A stretch of 8,905 nt of DNA from an uncultured Coprococcus sp. (GTDB lineage: Bacteria; Bacillota; Clostridia; Lachnospirales; Lachnospiraceae), in NCBI GenBank assembly GCA_900548315.1, contig URJU01000088.1, positions 1 through 8,905 on the forward strand, read 5' to 3'. The notes under the pieces were generated by a model, which made no database searches, was not told the origin of the DNA, and saw only the letters and a program-made list of their open reading frames with translations. Shown here in pieces: positions 1 through 6,072 of this stretch. Made by a program: the position numbers and the translations under genes. Every line of letters starts with the position of its first letter. The first letter of the stretch is position 1.

Positions 1-235
1 CAGCCCGTTGCACCCCCTGTTGCTATCCCGTTGCCGAGCCGGTTGCCGGGGAAAACCCCTTATTTCCGGGCTTTTCTCCCTTATAACAACCAAAACAACA
101 GAAAAATAAAAGAAAAGTATAAATAGTAACCATCGCCAGATTGAGATTGTTTGCAAGGTCTTTTGAAGCCCGTTGCCGGACTTCGTTGCCGACACCCTCT
201 GTCTGGCTATTTTCATGCATGGAGGATAACTGCCT
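1..235. other. Leader region upstream of xis, repeat-rich, no confident gene
   Basis: This stretch holds no gene I can support. All three forward frames are open from the left edge for a short way, with stops at 82-84, 96-98 and 124-126, so the tail of an upstream element gene may be present but its frame cannot be chosen. A small hairpin with four-base arms and an AAAA loop lies at 48-59. It sits inside a weaker imperfect stem (45-49 with 66-71) followed by TTTT at 72-75, which could be a weak terminator. The region also carries six GTTGC-core repeats, listed separately. No promoter with both boxes was recognised for xis. Confidence 0.5.
4..190 (+). repeat. Six copies of a CCCGTTGCC-like short repeat upstream of xis
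   Basis: The GTTGC core occurs at 7-11, 19-23, 30-34, 42-46, 172-176 and 185-189, usually preceded by CCC or CC and often followed by C. The first four start 12, 11 and 12 bases apart, about one helical turn each, and the last pair are 13 apart. A related CCCGTTGG occurs just after int at 1785-1792, inside a hairpin. The arrangement resembles an iterated protein-binding site. Coding constraint in a vanished frame is the alternative. No binding protein can be assigned from sequence alone. Confidence 0.55.
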
Positions 236-469
236 ATGGCGAATAATAAGATGAATATTGAAGGAAAAAATTACTCGGATATTCCGGTGTGGCGTAGATA
301 TACGCTTACCATTGAGGAAGCAGCCAGATATTATCATATCGGCGAAGGAAAATTGAGAACGCTTATTGACACACATCCCAATGAGGATTTTTATGTGATG
401 AACGGCAATCGTGCCCTCATTAAGCGTGAGAAATTTGAGAGGTATCTGGATCAGGCTACTGCTGTGTAA
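236..469 (+). CDS. xis: Excisionase, Tn916 Xis family
   Basis: A 77-residue small basic DNA-binding protein, slightly longer than Tn916 Xis (67 aa). It matches the Tn916 Xis pattern closely: an IPVWRRYTLTIEEAARYYHI stretch (about residues 17-36), then a GEGKLRTLI recognition-helix region, an MNGNR turn (about 55-59) and an IKREKFERYL end. The family folds as a winged helix, bends DNA at the element ends and pushes Int toward excision. The start at 236 has GGAGGA at 221-226 with nine bases of spacing. It lies 110 bp upstream of int in the same direction, the usual Tn916-superfamily order, so the two are probably co-transcribed, perhaps modulated by the hairpin between them. Confidence 0.93.
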   Translation: MANNKMNIEGKNYSDIPVWRRYTLTIEEAARYYHIGEGKLRTLIDTHPNEDFYVMNGNRALIKREKFERYLDQATAV

Positions 470-513
470 ACAGAGCTGACAGATTTACCGATTTCACATG
501 ATATAACTATGCG

Positions 514-563
514 GAGAGCTGGATTTGTGCTATGATAAGAGCGCAAGTCTGGCTCTCTTTTTT
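514..563 (+). terminator. Possible terminator/attenuator between xis and int
   Basis: A hairpin of AGAGC (538-542) with GCTCT (552-556), nine-base loop, is followed by six T at 558-563. The same 3' arm can instead pair with an upstream GAGAGC (514-519 with 552-557). The U-tract ends directly before the int ribosome binding site (564-573), so stopping here would separate int from xis expression. An extended -10 like sequence, TGCTATGAT (528-536), overlaps it, so a separate int promoter is also possible. The stem is short, hence the modest confidence. Confidence 0.4.
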
Positions 564-579
564 GAAAGGAGAGTTCACG

Positions 580-1779
580 ATGAGTGAGAAAAGACGAGAT
601 AACCGTAATCGGATTTTGCGAGAGGGCGAGTACCAGCGTAAAGATGGGAGGTATCGGTTCCGCTATATTGATGAGGACGGAAAAGAGAAAAATGTATACA
701 GTTGGCGTTTGGACAAGAATGACCCAATGCCAAAAGGGAAGAAGCGGGAGCCTTCCCTGCGTGAGAAAGAAAAACAGATTGAAGCGGATTTGTTTGACCG
801 TATCGTAACCAACGGTGGCAACTATACTGTTTTGGAACTGGTAGAAAAGTATGTTTCATTGAAAACAGGAGTTCGTCACAATACGGTTGCCGGATATAAA
901 ACGGTCATCAATATGCTGAAAAAAGAGAGTTTTGGGAATCTGCGAATTGATAAGGTGCGTTTGTCAGACGCAAAGGCATGGTTGATTAAGCTCCAACAAA
1001 TTGATGGGCGGGGATACAGTTCCATTCATTCGATCCGGGGAGTTCTCAGACCAGCATTTCAGATGGCAGTAGATGATGACCTGCTTCGCAAAAATCCATT
1101 TGAATTTGAGCTGGCATCCGTCATTGTTAATGATTCTGTTACCAGAGAAGCGATTACCCGAAAGCAGCAGAGAGATTTGCTGAAGTTTATTCAGGAGGAT
1201 AAGCATTTCAGCAGATACTATGATGCAATCTATATTCTTTTTCACACAGGGCTTCGTATTTCAGAGTTCTGTGGGCTGACGATTTCGGAGATTGAGTTTG
1301 GAGAAATGCGTATTAAGGTAGACCATCAGTTACAGCGTACTGCACAGATGCAGTATGTAATTGAAGAACCAAAAACTGACAAAGGTATTCGCTATGTGCC
1401 GATGACGGAAGCTGTCGCAGCGTGTTTTCGCAGAATTATTGCCAACCGAAAGACACCAAAAGTTGAACCGATGGTGGAAGGATACGCTGGATTTTTATTT
1501 TTGGATAAAAACGATATGCCGATGGTTGCCCTTCACTGGGAGAAGTACATGGAGCATATCATTCAGAAATACAACAGGATTTACCGTATCCAGATGCCGA
1601 AAGTTACCCCTCATGTATGCAGGCACACCTTTTGCTCTAATATGGCAAAATCCGGGATGAATCCGAAAACCTTGCAGTATATCATGGGTCACGCAGACAT
1701 CAGTGTAACCTTGAACACTTACACCCATGTGAATTTTGATGATGCAAAGGAAGAAGTATATCGGATAGCGAATAGTTAA
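580..1779 (+). CDS. int: Tyrosine integrase, Tn916 Int family
   Basis: A 399-residue site-specific recombinase that cuts and joins the element ends and target through a 3'-phosphotyrosine intermediate. Tn916 Int is of nearly equal length (405 aa) and starts almost identically (MSEKRRDNR). An N-terminal arm-binding domain (about 1-75, including the DGRYRFRYID strands) precedes a SAM-like core-binding domain (about 80-175) and the catalytic domain. The catalytic set is complete: R226 in HTGLRIS, K265 in EPKTDKG, H345 and R348 in PHVCRH, H371 in MGHAD, and nucleophile Y381 in LNTYTH. The start at 580 is preferred because GAAAGGAGAG lies at 564-573 and the protein then aligns with Tn916 Int from residue 1. 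The in-frame ATG at 532 has no ribosome binding site and would run through the hairpin. The gene looks intact, so the element may be mobile. Confidence 0.97.
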   Translation: MSEKRRDNRNRILREGEYQRKDGRYRFRYIDEDGKEKNVYSWRLDKNDPMPKGKKREPSLREKEKQIEADLFDRIVTNGGNYTVLELVEKYVSLKTGVRHNTVAGYKTVINMLKKESFGNLRIDKVRLSDAKAWLIKLQQIDGRGYSSIHSIRGVLRPAFQMAVDDDLLRKNPFEFELASVIVNDSVTREAITRKQQRDLLKFIQEDKHFSRYYDAIYILFHTGLRISEFCGLTISEIEFGEMRIKVDHQLQRTAQMQYVIEEPKTDKGIRYVPMTEAVAACFRRIIANRKTPKVEPMVEGYAGFLFLDKNDMPMVALHWEKYMEHIIQKYNRIYRIQMPKVTPHVCRHTFCSNMAKSGMNPKTLQYIMGHADISVTLNTYTHVNFDDAKEEVYRIANS

Positions 1780-1816
1780 AAAAGCCCGTTGGTAAGGACG
1801 CTTGCTTTACCAACGG
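1778..1816 (-). terminator. Leftward-facing intrinsic terminator at the end of int
   Basis: CCGTTGGTAA (1786-1795) and TTACCAACGG (1807-1816) form a perfect ten-base-pair stem with an eleven-base loop. Read on the minus strand it is followed by GC and then six T (A run at 1778-1783), the arrangement of a Rho-independent terminator. Read on the plus strand no T run follows, so rightward transcripts from int would not be stopped. It would block transcription entering int in antisense from the right. It shares the CCGTTG core with the repeats upstream of xis, so a role as a protein-binding site is also possible. Confidence 0.6.
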
Positions 1817-1964
1817 ATTTACCAAGATTGCAGGGAAAAACACAAGAAAATACGAGAAGATTTGAGAAGATACCTTGAAAAGAAAGGAAAACTCAAAAGT
1901 CGGAAAACCCTGAAATATCAAGCGTTTGAGAAGAAATACAAGACTTAAATGGAGATATAAAAAG
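1780..1964. other. Element terminus and junction with the host chromosome
   Basis: This 185-bp gap holds no gene. It contains the int-end hairpin, a TTTACCAA direct repeat (1806-1813 and 1818-1825), and three GAGAAGA repeats: TACGAGAAGA (1851-1860), TTTGAGAAGA (1861-1870) and TTTGAGAAGA again (1925-1934). The strand is very A-rich. In Tn916 the space between int and the right end carries Int arm-type sites, so these repeats are candidates for the same role. The attachment junction should lie in or near 1900-1950. No clear host promoter for the phosphatase gene is seen here, which suggests the insertion may have displaced it or that it is transcribed from within the element. Confidence 0.55.
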
Positions 1965-2462
1965 ATGATTAAAGTATTATTTATTTGCCATGGCAACATC
2001 TGCCGTTCCCCCATCTCTGAGTTCGTCCTCAAGGACATGGTAGAAAAACTCAGCATAGCAGATAAATTTGATATAGCTTCTGCGGCCACCAGCACTGAGG
2101 AGATCTGGGGTGGAAAAGGCAATCCGATATATCCGCCGGCGCAGGAAGTGCTGAGGGCTCATGGCATAGGTAAGACTGCTTACACAGACTTTAGTGGCAA
2201 GAGAGCTAGGCAGATTACAAGGCAGGATTATGAATATTATGATTATCTGCTCTGCGCAGATACAGCAAATGTGAGGAACACGATGCGCATAACCGGTCCG
2301 GACTACCAGGACAAGATACATTTGCTGCTCGATTATGCGGGAAGGCATGGACAATCTATAGCAGATCCGTGGTATACAGGACGATTTGATGAGACATACA
2401 GGGATGTGTGTCAGGGGTGCGAGGGATTTCTTGAGTATCTCAGACAAGGCGATAGGTTGTAG
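1965..2462 (+). CDS. Low-molecular-weight protein tyrosine phosphatase
   Basis: A 165-residue cytoplasmic cysteine phosphatase of the LMW-PTP family, which hydrolyses phosphotyrosine (or phosphoarginine in some Firmicutes members). The P-loop CHGNICRS at residues 8-15 gives nucleophile C8 and phosphate-binding R14, and the general-acid aspartate is D134 in the DPW motif. The length is typical. The start at 1965 is chosen because GGAGAT lies at 1951-1956 with eight bases of spacing and the protein then begins MIKVLFICHGNICRSP, as the family does. A longer frame from 1926 would start on TTG inside the A-rich element tail. It is followed by a strong terminator, so it is probably transcribed alone. 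Its substrate cannot be read from sequence, and no tyrosine kinase gene is adjacent. Confidence 0.95.
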   Translation: MIKVLFICHGNICRSPISEFVLKDMVEKLSIADKFDIASAATSTEEIWGGKGNPIYPPAQEVLRAHGIGKTAYTDFSGKRARQITRQDYEYYDYLLCADTANVRNTMRITGPDYQDKIHLLLDYAGRHGQSIADPWYTGRFDETYRDVCQGCEGFLEYLRQGDRL

Positions 2463-2479
2463 ATAATATTATCAAAATG

Positions 2480-2551
2480 GGAACAATGGGATATTATTGA
2501 GTGCATCAGCTGAACACAGGTGCATTTGATGTTGTCAGATTGTTCCTTTTT
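2480..2551 (+). terminator. Intrinsic terminator after the phosphatase gene
   Basis: GGAACAAT (2480-2487) pairs perfectly with ATTGTTCC (2539-2546), followed by TTTTT (2547-2551). The 51-base interior can form a smaller hairpin (CATCA 2504-2508 with TGATG 2527-2531). An A run just before the 5' arm (2474-2477) means it could also act weakly on leftward transcripts. Confidence 0.75.
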
Positions 2552-2554
2552 ATT

Positions 2555-2572
2555 CTGACAAGGTATTGTCGG
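2555..2572. repeat. Short dyad (GACAA-GGTA-TTGTC)
   Basis: Perfect five-base arms at 2557-2561 and 2566-2570 with a four-base loop, extended by a C-G and a T-G pair. No T run follows, so it is not a terminator. It may be a regulatory site upstream of the deacylase-like gene or chance. Confidence 0.3.
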
Positions 2573-2643
2573 TATGTGTTTACACTCTCGAAGGCATGAT
2601 TTTATATTGCTTGTTTTATATAGCAACGCCACGAAAAACGTGA

Positions 2644-2661
2644 TATGATTTACGCGTAAAT
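2644..2661 (+). promoter_or_regulatory. Putative -10 box with a 14-bp palindromic operator for the deacylase/rlmD operon
   Basis: TATGAT at 2644-2649 matches a -10 box (five of six). No good -35 is found at the proper distance. Directly at the expected start point is a perfect 14-bp palindrome, ATTTACGCGTAAAT (2648-2661), and just upstream a CACG-AAAAA-CGTG dyad (2630-2642). A palindrome with a central CG over the transcription start is typical of a repressor operator, for example of the LacI family. A second candidate promoter, TTGGCA (2683-2688) with 17 bp to TACAAA (2706-2711), lies closer to the gene. Neither is certain. Confidence 0.4.
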
Positions 2662-2739
2662 GTATGAGAGAAAAATAGTTCTTTGGCATGATAATGAATA
2701 GAGAATACAAATATATAAACTACCAACGGAGGCACACAA

Positions 2740-3282
2740 ATGGAATTATACAAAGGCAGACCAGAGACAAATGAAGGACGACTTGAGAGGGAGATCAGAG
2801 TTTATGATTTCCTTGATGATCACGGCATAGAGTATTGGCGCACAGATCATGATTCAGCGGATACGATGGAAGCGTGCTATGAGATAGATGCAGTTCTTGG
2901 GTCGACTATTTGCAAGAATCTGTTCCTGTGCAACAGACAGAAGACGCAGTTTTATCTGCTCATGATGCCGGGCGACAAGCCATTCAAGACAAAGGAGATC
3001 ACATCGCAGATAGGCAGCGCCAGACTTTCATTTGCATCGCCGGAGGATATGGAGAAGTATCTGGATATCAGGCCGGGGGCGGTCAGCGTCATGGGACTCA
3101 TGAATGACCATGAGAATCATGTGCAGCTGCTTGTTGATGAGGATGTTATGAAGGGCGAATACCTTGGATGCCATCCGTGTGTGTGCACGTCGAGCTTGAA
3201 GATCAGGACTGAGGATATATTTGGAAAGTTTCTTGAGGCGGTTCACCATGATATGATCAAGGTGACGCTCACTGGAGAATAG
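2740..3282 (+). CDS. Ala-tRNA(Pro) deacylase-like protein (ProXp-ala/PrdX, YbaK/ProRS-INS superfamily)
   Basis: A 180-residue free-standing trans-editing domain of the prolyl-tRNA synthetase insertion superfamily. Members near this sequence hydrolyse alanine mis-attached to tRNA(Pro) in the cytoplasm. Recognisable parts are the conserved catalytic-lysine motif TICKNLFL (K59), a KTQFYLLMMPGDKPF strand pair (about 68-82), the RLSFAS segment (95-100), the GAVSVMGLMND glycine-rich loop (113-123) and GCHP (143-146). The start at 2740 has GGAGG at 2728-2732 with seven bases of spacing. The following methyltransferase begins 45 bp later with no terminator between, so they are probably co-transcribed as a translation-quality operon. 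Family assignment is firm. The exact aminoacyl-tRNA substrate is inferred from likeness to PrdX. Confidence 0.9.
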   Translation: MELYKGRPETNEGRLEREIRVYDFLDDHGIEYWRTDHDSADTMEACYEIDAVLGSTICKNLFLCNRQKTQFYLLMMPGDKPFKTKEITSQIGSARLSFASPEDMEKYLDIRPGAVSVMGLMNDHENHVQLLVDEDVMKGEYLGCHPCVCTSSLKIRTEDIFGKFLEAVHHDMIKVTLTGE

Positions 3283-3292
3283 GAGTGATAGC

Positions 3293-3331
3293 GTGGCATA
3301 TAAACGCAGATTGATTAAAGAGGTAAAATGA
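3293..3331 (+). CDS. Possible 12-codon leader peptide coupling into rlmD
   Basis: A GTG-started mini-frame of 12 codons (VAYKRRLIKEVK) is preceded by AGGAG at 3281-3285 with seven bases of spacing. It ends in a TGA (3329-3331) that sits inside the double ATGATG start of the methyltransferase gene. This geometry allows terminating ribosomes to restart on rlmD. It may equally be chance. No homology is recognised. Confidence 0.25.
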   Translation: MAYKRRLIKEVK

Positions 3332-4800
3332 TGGCAGAGCGAAGAAACTGGGGCAAGCCTCGCAGAGAAGAAAATAATAAAACGAGTGACAGTATGAACA
3401 GAAAAAAAAGACAGCCACATAGCAGATCTGGGAAAAGTGGAGTGGCGAACAATAGGGAGGATAACGCTGCAACAAAAAAGACAGCGTATAAAAATCCTAC
3501 AAAACCGAATACAAATAATTCTCAAGCATCTAGAAAAAAGTACGATGTAACAGGTGGAGAGAAACAAATAAAAACAGGAAGCAAAGGTAATAATGTACAG
3601 GGAAAACCGCGACAGGCACACTCATCACAGTATAAGCCCAACCTGAACAGTAAATGTCCTATATCCCACCTGTGTGGTGGATGTCAGTATGTGGACATTC
3701 CATACGAGCAGCAGCTTGCCGAGAAACAGAAGTATATAGATGACCTGCTCAGCGGATTTGGTCCCGTGGACAAGATAATAGGTATGGAGAATCCGTATCA
3801 CTACAGGAATAAGGTCACTGCGGCATTCAGGAGAATGAAGAGTGGGGAGATAATTTCAGGAGTGTACGAGGAGGGGACACACAATATCCTTCCGGTCGAG
3901 AACTGTTATGTGGAGGATGACAAGGCTGCAGCCATCATCAGGACATTTGCCGGACTCATAAAGTCGTTCAAGCTCCAGATATACAACGAGGATACAGGAA
4001 CCGGACTTATCAGGCATTTGCAGATAAGAGTTGGAAGAAAGAGCAGGCAGATCATGGTGATCATAGTCACCGCATCGCCGGTATTCCCGTCCAAGAAGAA
4101 TCTCGCAAAGGCACTTGTGACGGCTCATCCGGATATCACAACGGTTGTTCAGAATATCAACATGAAGGACACCAGCATGGTCATCGGCGACAGGAATCAG
4201 GTCATTTACGGCAAGGGCTATATAGAAGATATTCTGTGCGGAAAGCGTTTCCGCATATCGCCAGGCAGCTTCTATCAGGTCAATCCGGAGCAGACCGAGG
4301 TTCTATATGGCAAAGCCATCAAGTACGCGGATCTCAAGAAGAAGGAGACCGTGATTGATGCCTACTGCGGTATAGGAACCATAGGCATAGCTGCAAGCGA
4401 CCGGGCAAAGAAGGTCATCGGCGTGGAGCTGAATGAGGCAGCAGTGCATGATGCCCATGTAAATGTGAGGATGAACAAGATACAGAATGTTGACATTTAC
4501 AGCAACGACGCCGGAAGGTTTATGATGGATGTGGCTGAGGAAGGCGACAGCATAGATGTGGTATTTATGGATCCACCGAGGTCAGGAAGTACCGAGGAAT
4601 TCATGTCATCGGTCATCACTCTTGGACCTAAGAGAGTAGTGTATATATCCTGCGGCCCGGAGAGCCTTGCCCGCGACTTGAAATATATGACAAAGCACGG
4701 CTATCAGGTCATCAGGATGACACCAGTGGACATGTTCCCGCTCACCCGCGGGGTAGAGACAGTCTGTCTCTTGACAAAAGCAAGAGCAATAAAGATATAG
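3328..4800 (+). CDS. rlmD: 23S rRNA (uracil-5-)-methyltransferase, RlmD/RumA/TrmA family
   Basis: A 490-residue SAM-dependent RNA methyltransferase that makes 5-methyluridine; RlmD-type enzymes act on 23S rRNA (m5U1939 in E. coli). The [4Fe-4S] cysteines C110, C116, C119 and C193 are present. The SAM motif DAYCGIGTIGI starts at D344, MDPPRSG at about 414-420 carries motif IV, ISCGP holds nucleophile C442, and the general-base motif TRGVETV includes E477. The usual N-terminal TRAM domain is absent. Residues 1-109 are instead a polar, low-complexity K/R/N/S/Q-rich tail. Two adjacent ATGs (3328 and 3331) follow AAAGAGG (3317-3323); the second is better spaced at seven bases. The family has several paralogues in Firmicutes (RlmCD-type), so the exact target uridine is uncertain, although the m5U reaction is clear. 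Confidence 0.93.
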   Translation: MMAERRNWGKPRREENNKTSDSMNRKKRQPHSRSGKSGVANNREDNAATKKTAYKNPTKPNTNNSQASRKKYDVTGGEKQIKTGSKGNNVQGKPRQAHSSQYKPNLNSKCPISHLCGGCQYVDIPYEQQLAEKQKYIDDLLSGFGPVDKIIGMENPYHYRNKVTAAFRRMKSGEIISGVYEEGTHNILPVENCYVEDDKAAAIIRTFAGLIKSFKLQIYNEDTGTGLIRHLQIRVGRKSRQIMVIIVTASPVFPSKKNLAKALVTAHPDITTVVQNINMKDTSMVIGDRNQVIYGKGYIEDILCGKRFRISPGSFYQVNPEQTEVLYGKAIKYADLKKKETVIDAYCGIGTIGIAASDRAKKVIGVELNEAAVHDAHVNVRMNKIQNVDIYSNDAGRFMMDVAEEGDSIDVVFMDPPRSGSTEEFMSSVITLGPKRVVYISCGPESLARDLKYMTKHGYQVIRMTPVDMFPLTRGVETVCLLTKARAIKI

Positions 4801-4803
4801 TGA

Positions 4804-5042
4804 AAAATGAAAAATAGTCCCATTACTTGCAAAATGTCTTGATCATCACAGTGTACTACACACAATCGGTAGCGAAATCGACTGAGTTTCAACGTTTCTT
4901 TGCCGCGTCGGAGATCCTCAACGTCCTTATCGAGGTCGGAGACGCGTGCATATAGAAACAAGTTGAAACAAAGGTAGATGAGCGTGATTGGAGTAGGACA
5001 CTGTGATAACAGACATTGCAAGTAATGGGACTATTTCATTTT
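4804..5042. repeat. Imperfect 239-bp palindrome between convergent genes (MITE-like or structured RNA/bidirectional terminator)
   Basis: The whole gap between the rlmD stop and the GH5 stop folds on itself. Pairs include 4804-4809 with 5037-5042, a perfect 21-bp stem 4812-4832 with 5016-5036, TGTCT 4835-4839 with 5011-5015, ATCACAGTGT 4845-4854 with 4998-5007, CTAC 4856-4859 with 4993-4996 and CAATC 4863-4867 with 4986-4990. After an unpaired zone (4868-4885 and 4970-4985) an inner stem forms: GTTTCAAC 4886-4893 with 4962-4969, GTTTCT 4894-4899 with 4954-4959, CGCGTC 4904-4909 with 4941-4946, and an apical loop. GTCGGAGA is directly repeated at 4907-4914 and 4935-4942. No convincing gene lies inside. 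It could end transcripts from both sides, be a miniature transposable element, or encode a long-hairpin RNA. Confidence 0.8.
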
Positions 5043-6072
5043 ACATATACTTCACAAGCTCATCGATGATAGGCGCATAGTGCTCGCCCTCAAGACCGTA
5101 GTCCTTTTCCTTGTAGTTCCATGCTGCACGGCCTATTCCGTACTTTTCAAATACAGAATGGATATCTTTGTACCAGTTCAGAGTTCCGTCAAGTGGTGCC
5201 TGATCTATAACACCATATTCGCCGCAGTACATAAATCCGTCTCTTTCTTCAACAGCTTTTATGCCGTCGAGGAACATTCTTTCGAACAAATCAGGGCCGA
5301 TGGAATTAAGTCCAAGGCTACTCTCGGTGATGGCCCCATGCATACACCCTTCGATCTGGCGGGATTTCTCCATGTAGTCATTGAAATCCCCCGGATATTC
5401 GATATGGAAATCTGAAGGCATACCTGTTACCCAGTAAGCAGACTGGTGGGTAAATACCATTGGCTCGTAACAGTGGAAATTGTAAACTATGTTCTCATCG
5501 TTGTGATGAGGAAGAAGTTTTATAGATGTAACAGCATTGTAGCCAACCCCACCGAGCAGGATCTTGGCAGTAGGTGCTTTAGCTCGGATAATCTCGATGA
5601 ATTTGCTTGATATTTCGTTCCACTCGTTTACAACGGTTGGACTTACGACCTCGTTCAACGGCTCGAACATTATTATGTCTGCATCCTTTGCATATCTGTC
5701 TATAAGCTTTCTCCATATTCCATAGAATCTATCCTGAAGAGGTTTCTCATGGAAGAATTCAAGAAGATGAGCCTCGTCGTCAAATATATATCCATATGTC
5801 TTGTGCAGGTCAAGGACCATGTTGAGTTTGTACTTCCGGCACCACTCAATGCATGAATCGATGTAAGCGTAGCCGTACTCCTTATCACTTCCGTCCTCAT
5901 TTTCAAAATTATCGTAATCGATAGGAAGACGAACATGGTCAAGTCCCCAAGATGCTATTCTTGCAATATCTTTTTCTGTGATAAATGTGTCAAGATGCTC
6001 CTTGTCAAGTGGTCCCTGTGAAAGCCATCCGCCTAAGTTTACACCTTTTTTGAATCCGTCTAAAGTCTTCAT
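5041..6072 (-). CDS. Glycoside hydrolase family 5 (cellulase-fold), intracellular
   Basis: A 343-residue (beta/alpha)8 retaining glycosidase of the GH5/cellulase superfamily. Landmarks in order are GVNLGGW (10-16), the strand-end R48-x-P in HVRLP, MVLDLHKTYGY with H90, the acid/base E141 in FEPLNEV, FHCYEP (199-204, H200 and Y202), the nucleophile E285 in YCGEYGV, and the platform tryptophan W318 in AAWNYKEKDYG. There is no signal peptide and no binding module, so it acts in the cytoplasm, presumably on imported oligosaccharides or glucosides. The start at 6072 follows AGGAGGT (complement of 6081-6087) with eight bases of spacing. A longer frame from 6117 lacks such a site. It is divergent from the AraC regulator, which probably controls it. 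Substrate (beta-glucan, mannan or xyloglucan fragments) cannot be told from sequence. Confidence 0.93.
   Translation of the reverse strand: MKTLDGFKKGVNLGGWLSQGPLDKEHLDTFITEKDIARIASWGLDHVRLPIDYDNFENEDGSDKEYGYAYIDSCIEWCRKYKLNMVLDLHKTYGYIFDDEAHLLEFFHEKPLQDRFYGIWRKLIDRYAKDADIIMFEPLNEVVSPTVVNEWNEISSKFIEIIRAKAPTAKILLGGVGYNAVTSIKLLPHHNDENIVYNFHCYEPMVFTHQSAYWVTGMPSDFHIEYPGDFNDYMEKSRQIEGCMHGAITESSLGLNSIGPDLFERMFLDGIKAVEERDGFMYCGEYGVIDQAPLDGTLNWYKDIHSVFEKYGIGRAAWNYKEKDYGLEGEHYAPIIDELVKYM

Larger units (their letters stand above)
1..1940 (+). mobile_element. Right end of a Tn916/Tn1549-type integrative conjugative element (partial)
   Basis: The xis-int order, the outward orientation of int and strong likeness of both proteins to the Tn916 pair mark this as the recombination module at the right end of a Tn916-superfamily element. 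In Tn916 int is the last gene before the right terminus, so the conjugation and cargo genes should lie left of the window. The exact terminus is not determined. It must fall after the int stop at 1779 and before the phosphatase ribosome binding site at about 1951. The end given here is approximate, placed after the last short direct repeat (1925-1934). The left end and target duplication or coupling sequence cannot be seen. Confidence 0.8.

Noticed and set aside
1..126. Proline-rich open frame entering from the left edge as the tail of an upstream gene
   Set aside because: The three forward frames are all open for a time here and none gives a tail I can recognise; repeats alone could create this.
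4..190. CRISPR array
   Set aside because: Units are only about 9 bases with 2-4 base gaps, with no long repeats or spacers and no cas genes nearby.
23..376. 117-codon minus-strand open frame over the xis leader and xis
   Set aside because: It runs antisense through the well-supported xis gene, has no recognisable domain and no ribosome binding site suited to its start.
532..579. Sixteen-codon upstream extension of the integrase
   Set aside because: No ribosome binding site lies before 532 and the extension crosses a hairpin; starting at 580 aligns with the Tn916 Int N-terminus.
1926..1964. Extended start of the phosphatase in the element tail
   Set aside because: It would use TTG and add 13 basic residues before the conserved MIKVLFICHGN start, which has its own GGAGAT.
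4704..5021. 105-codon minus-strand frame through the palindrome, with a YARVSDLDKD stretch recalling serine recombinases
   Set aside because: Serine recombinases have YARVS near the N-terminus followed by a Thr/Ser-Asp-x-Gln pattern that is absent here. The frame overlaps the rlmD 3' end in antisense and follows the palindrome rather than a domain.
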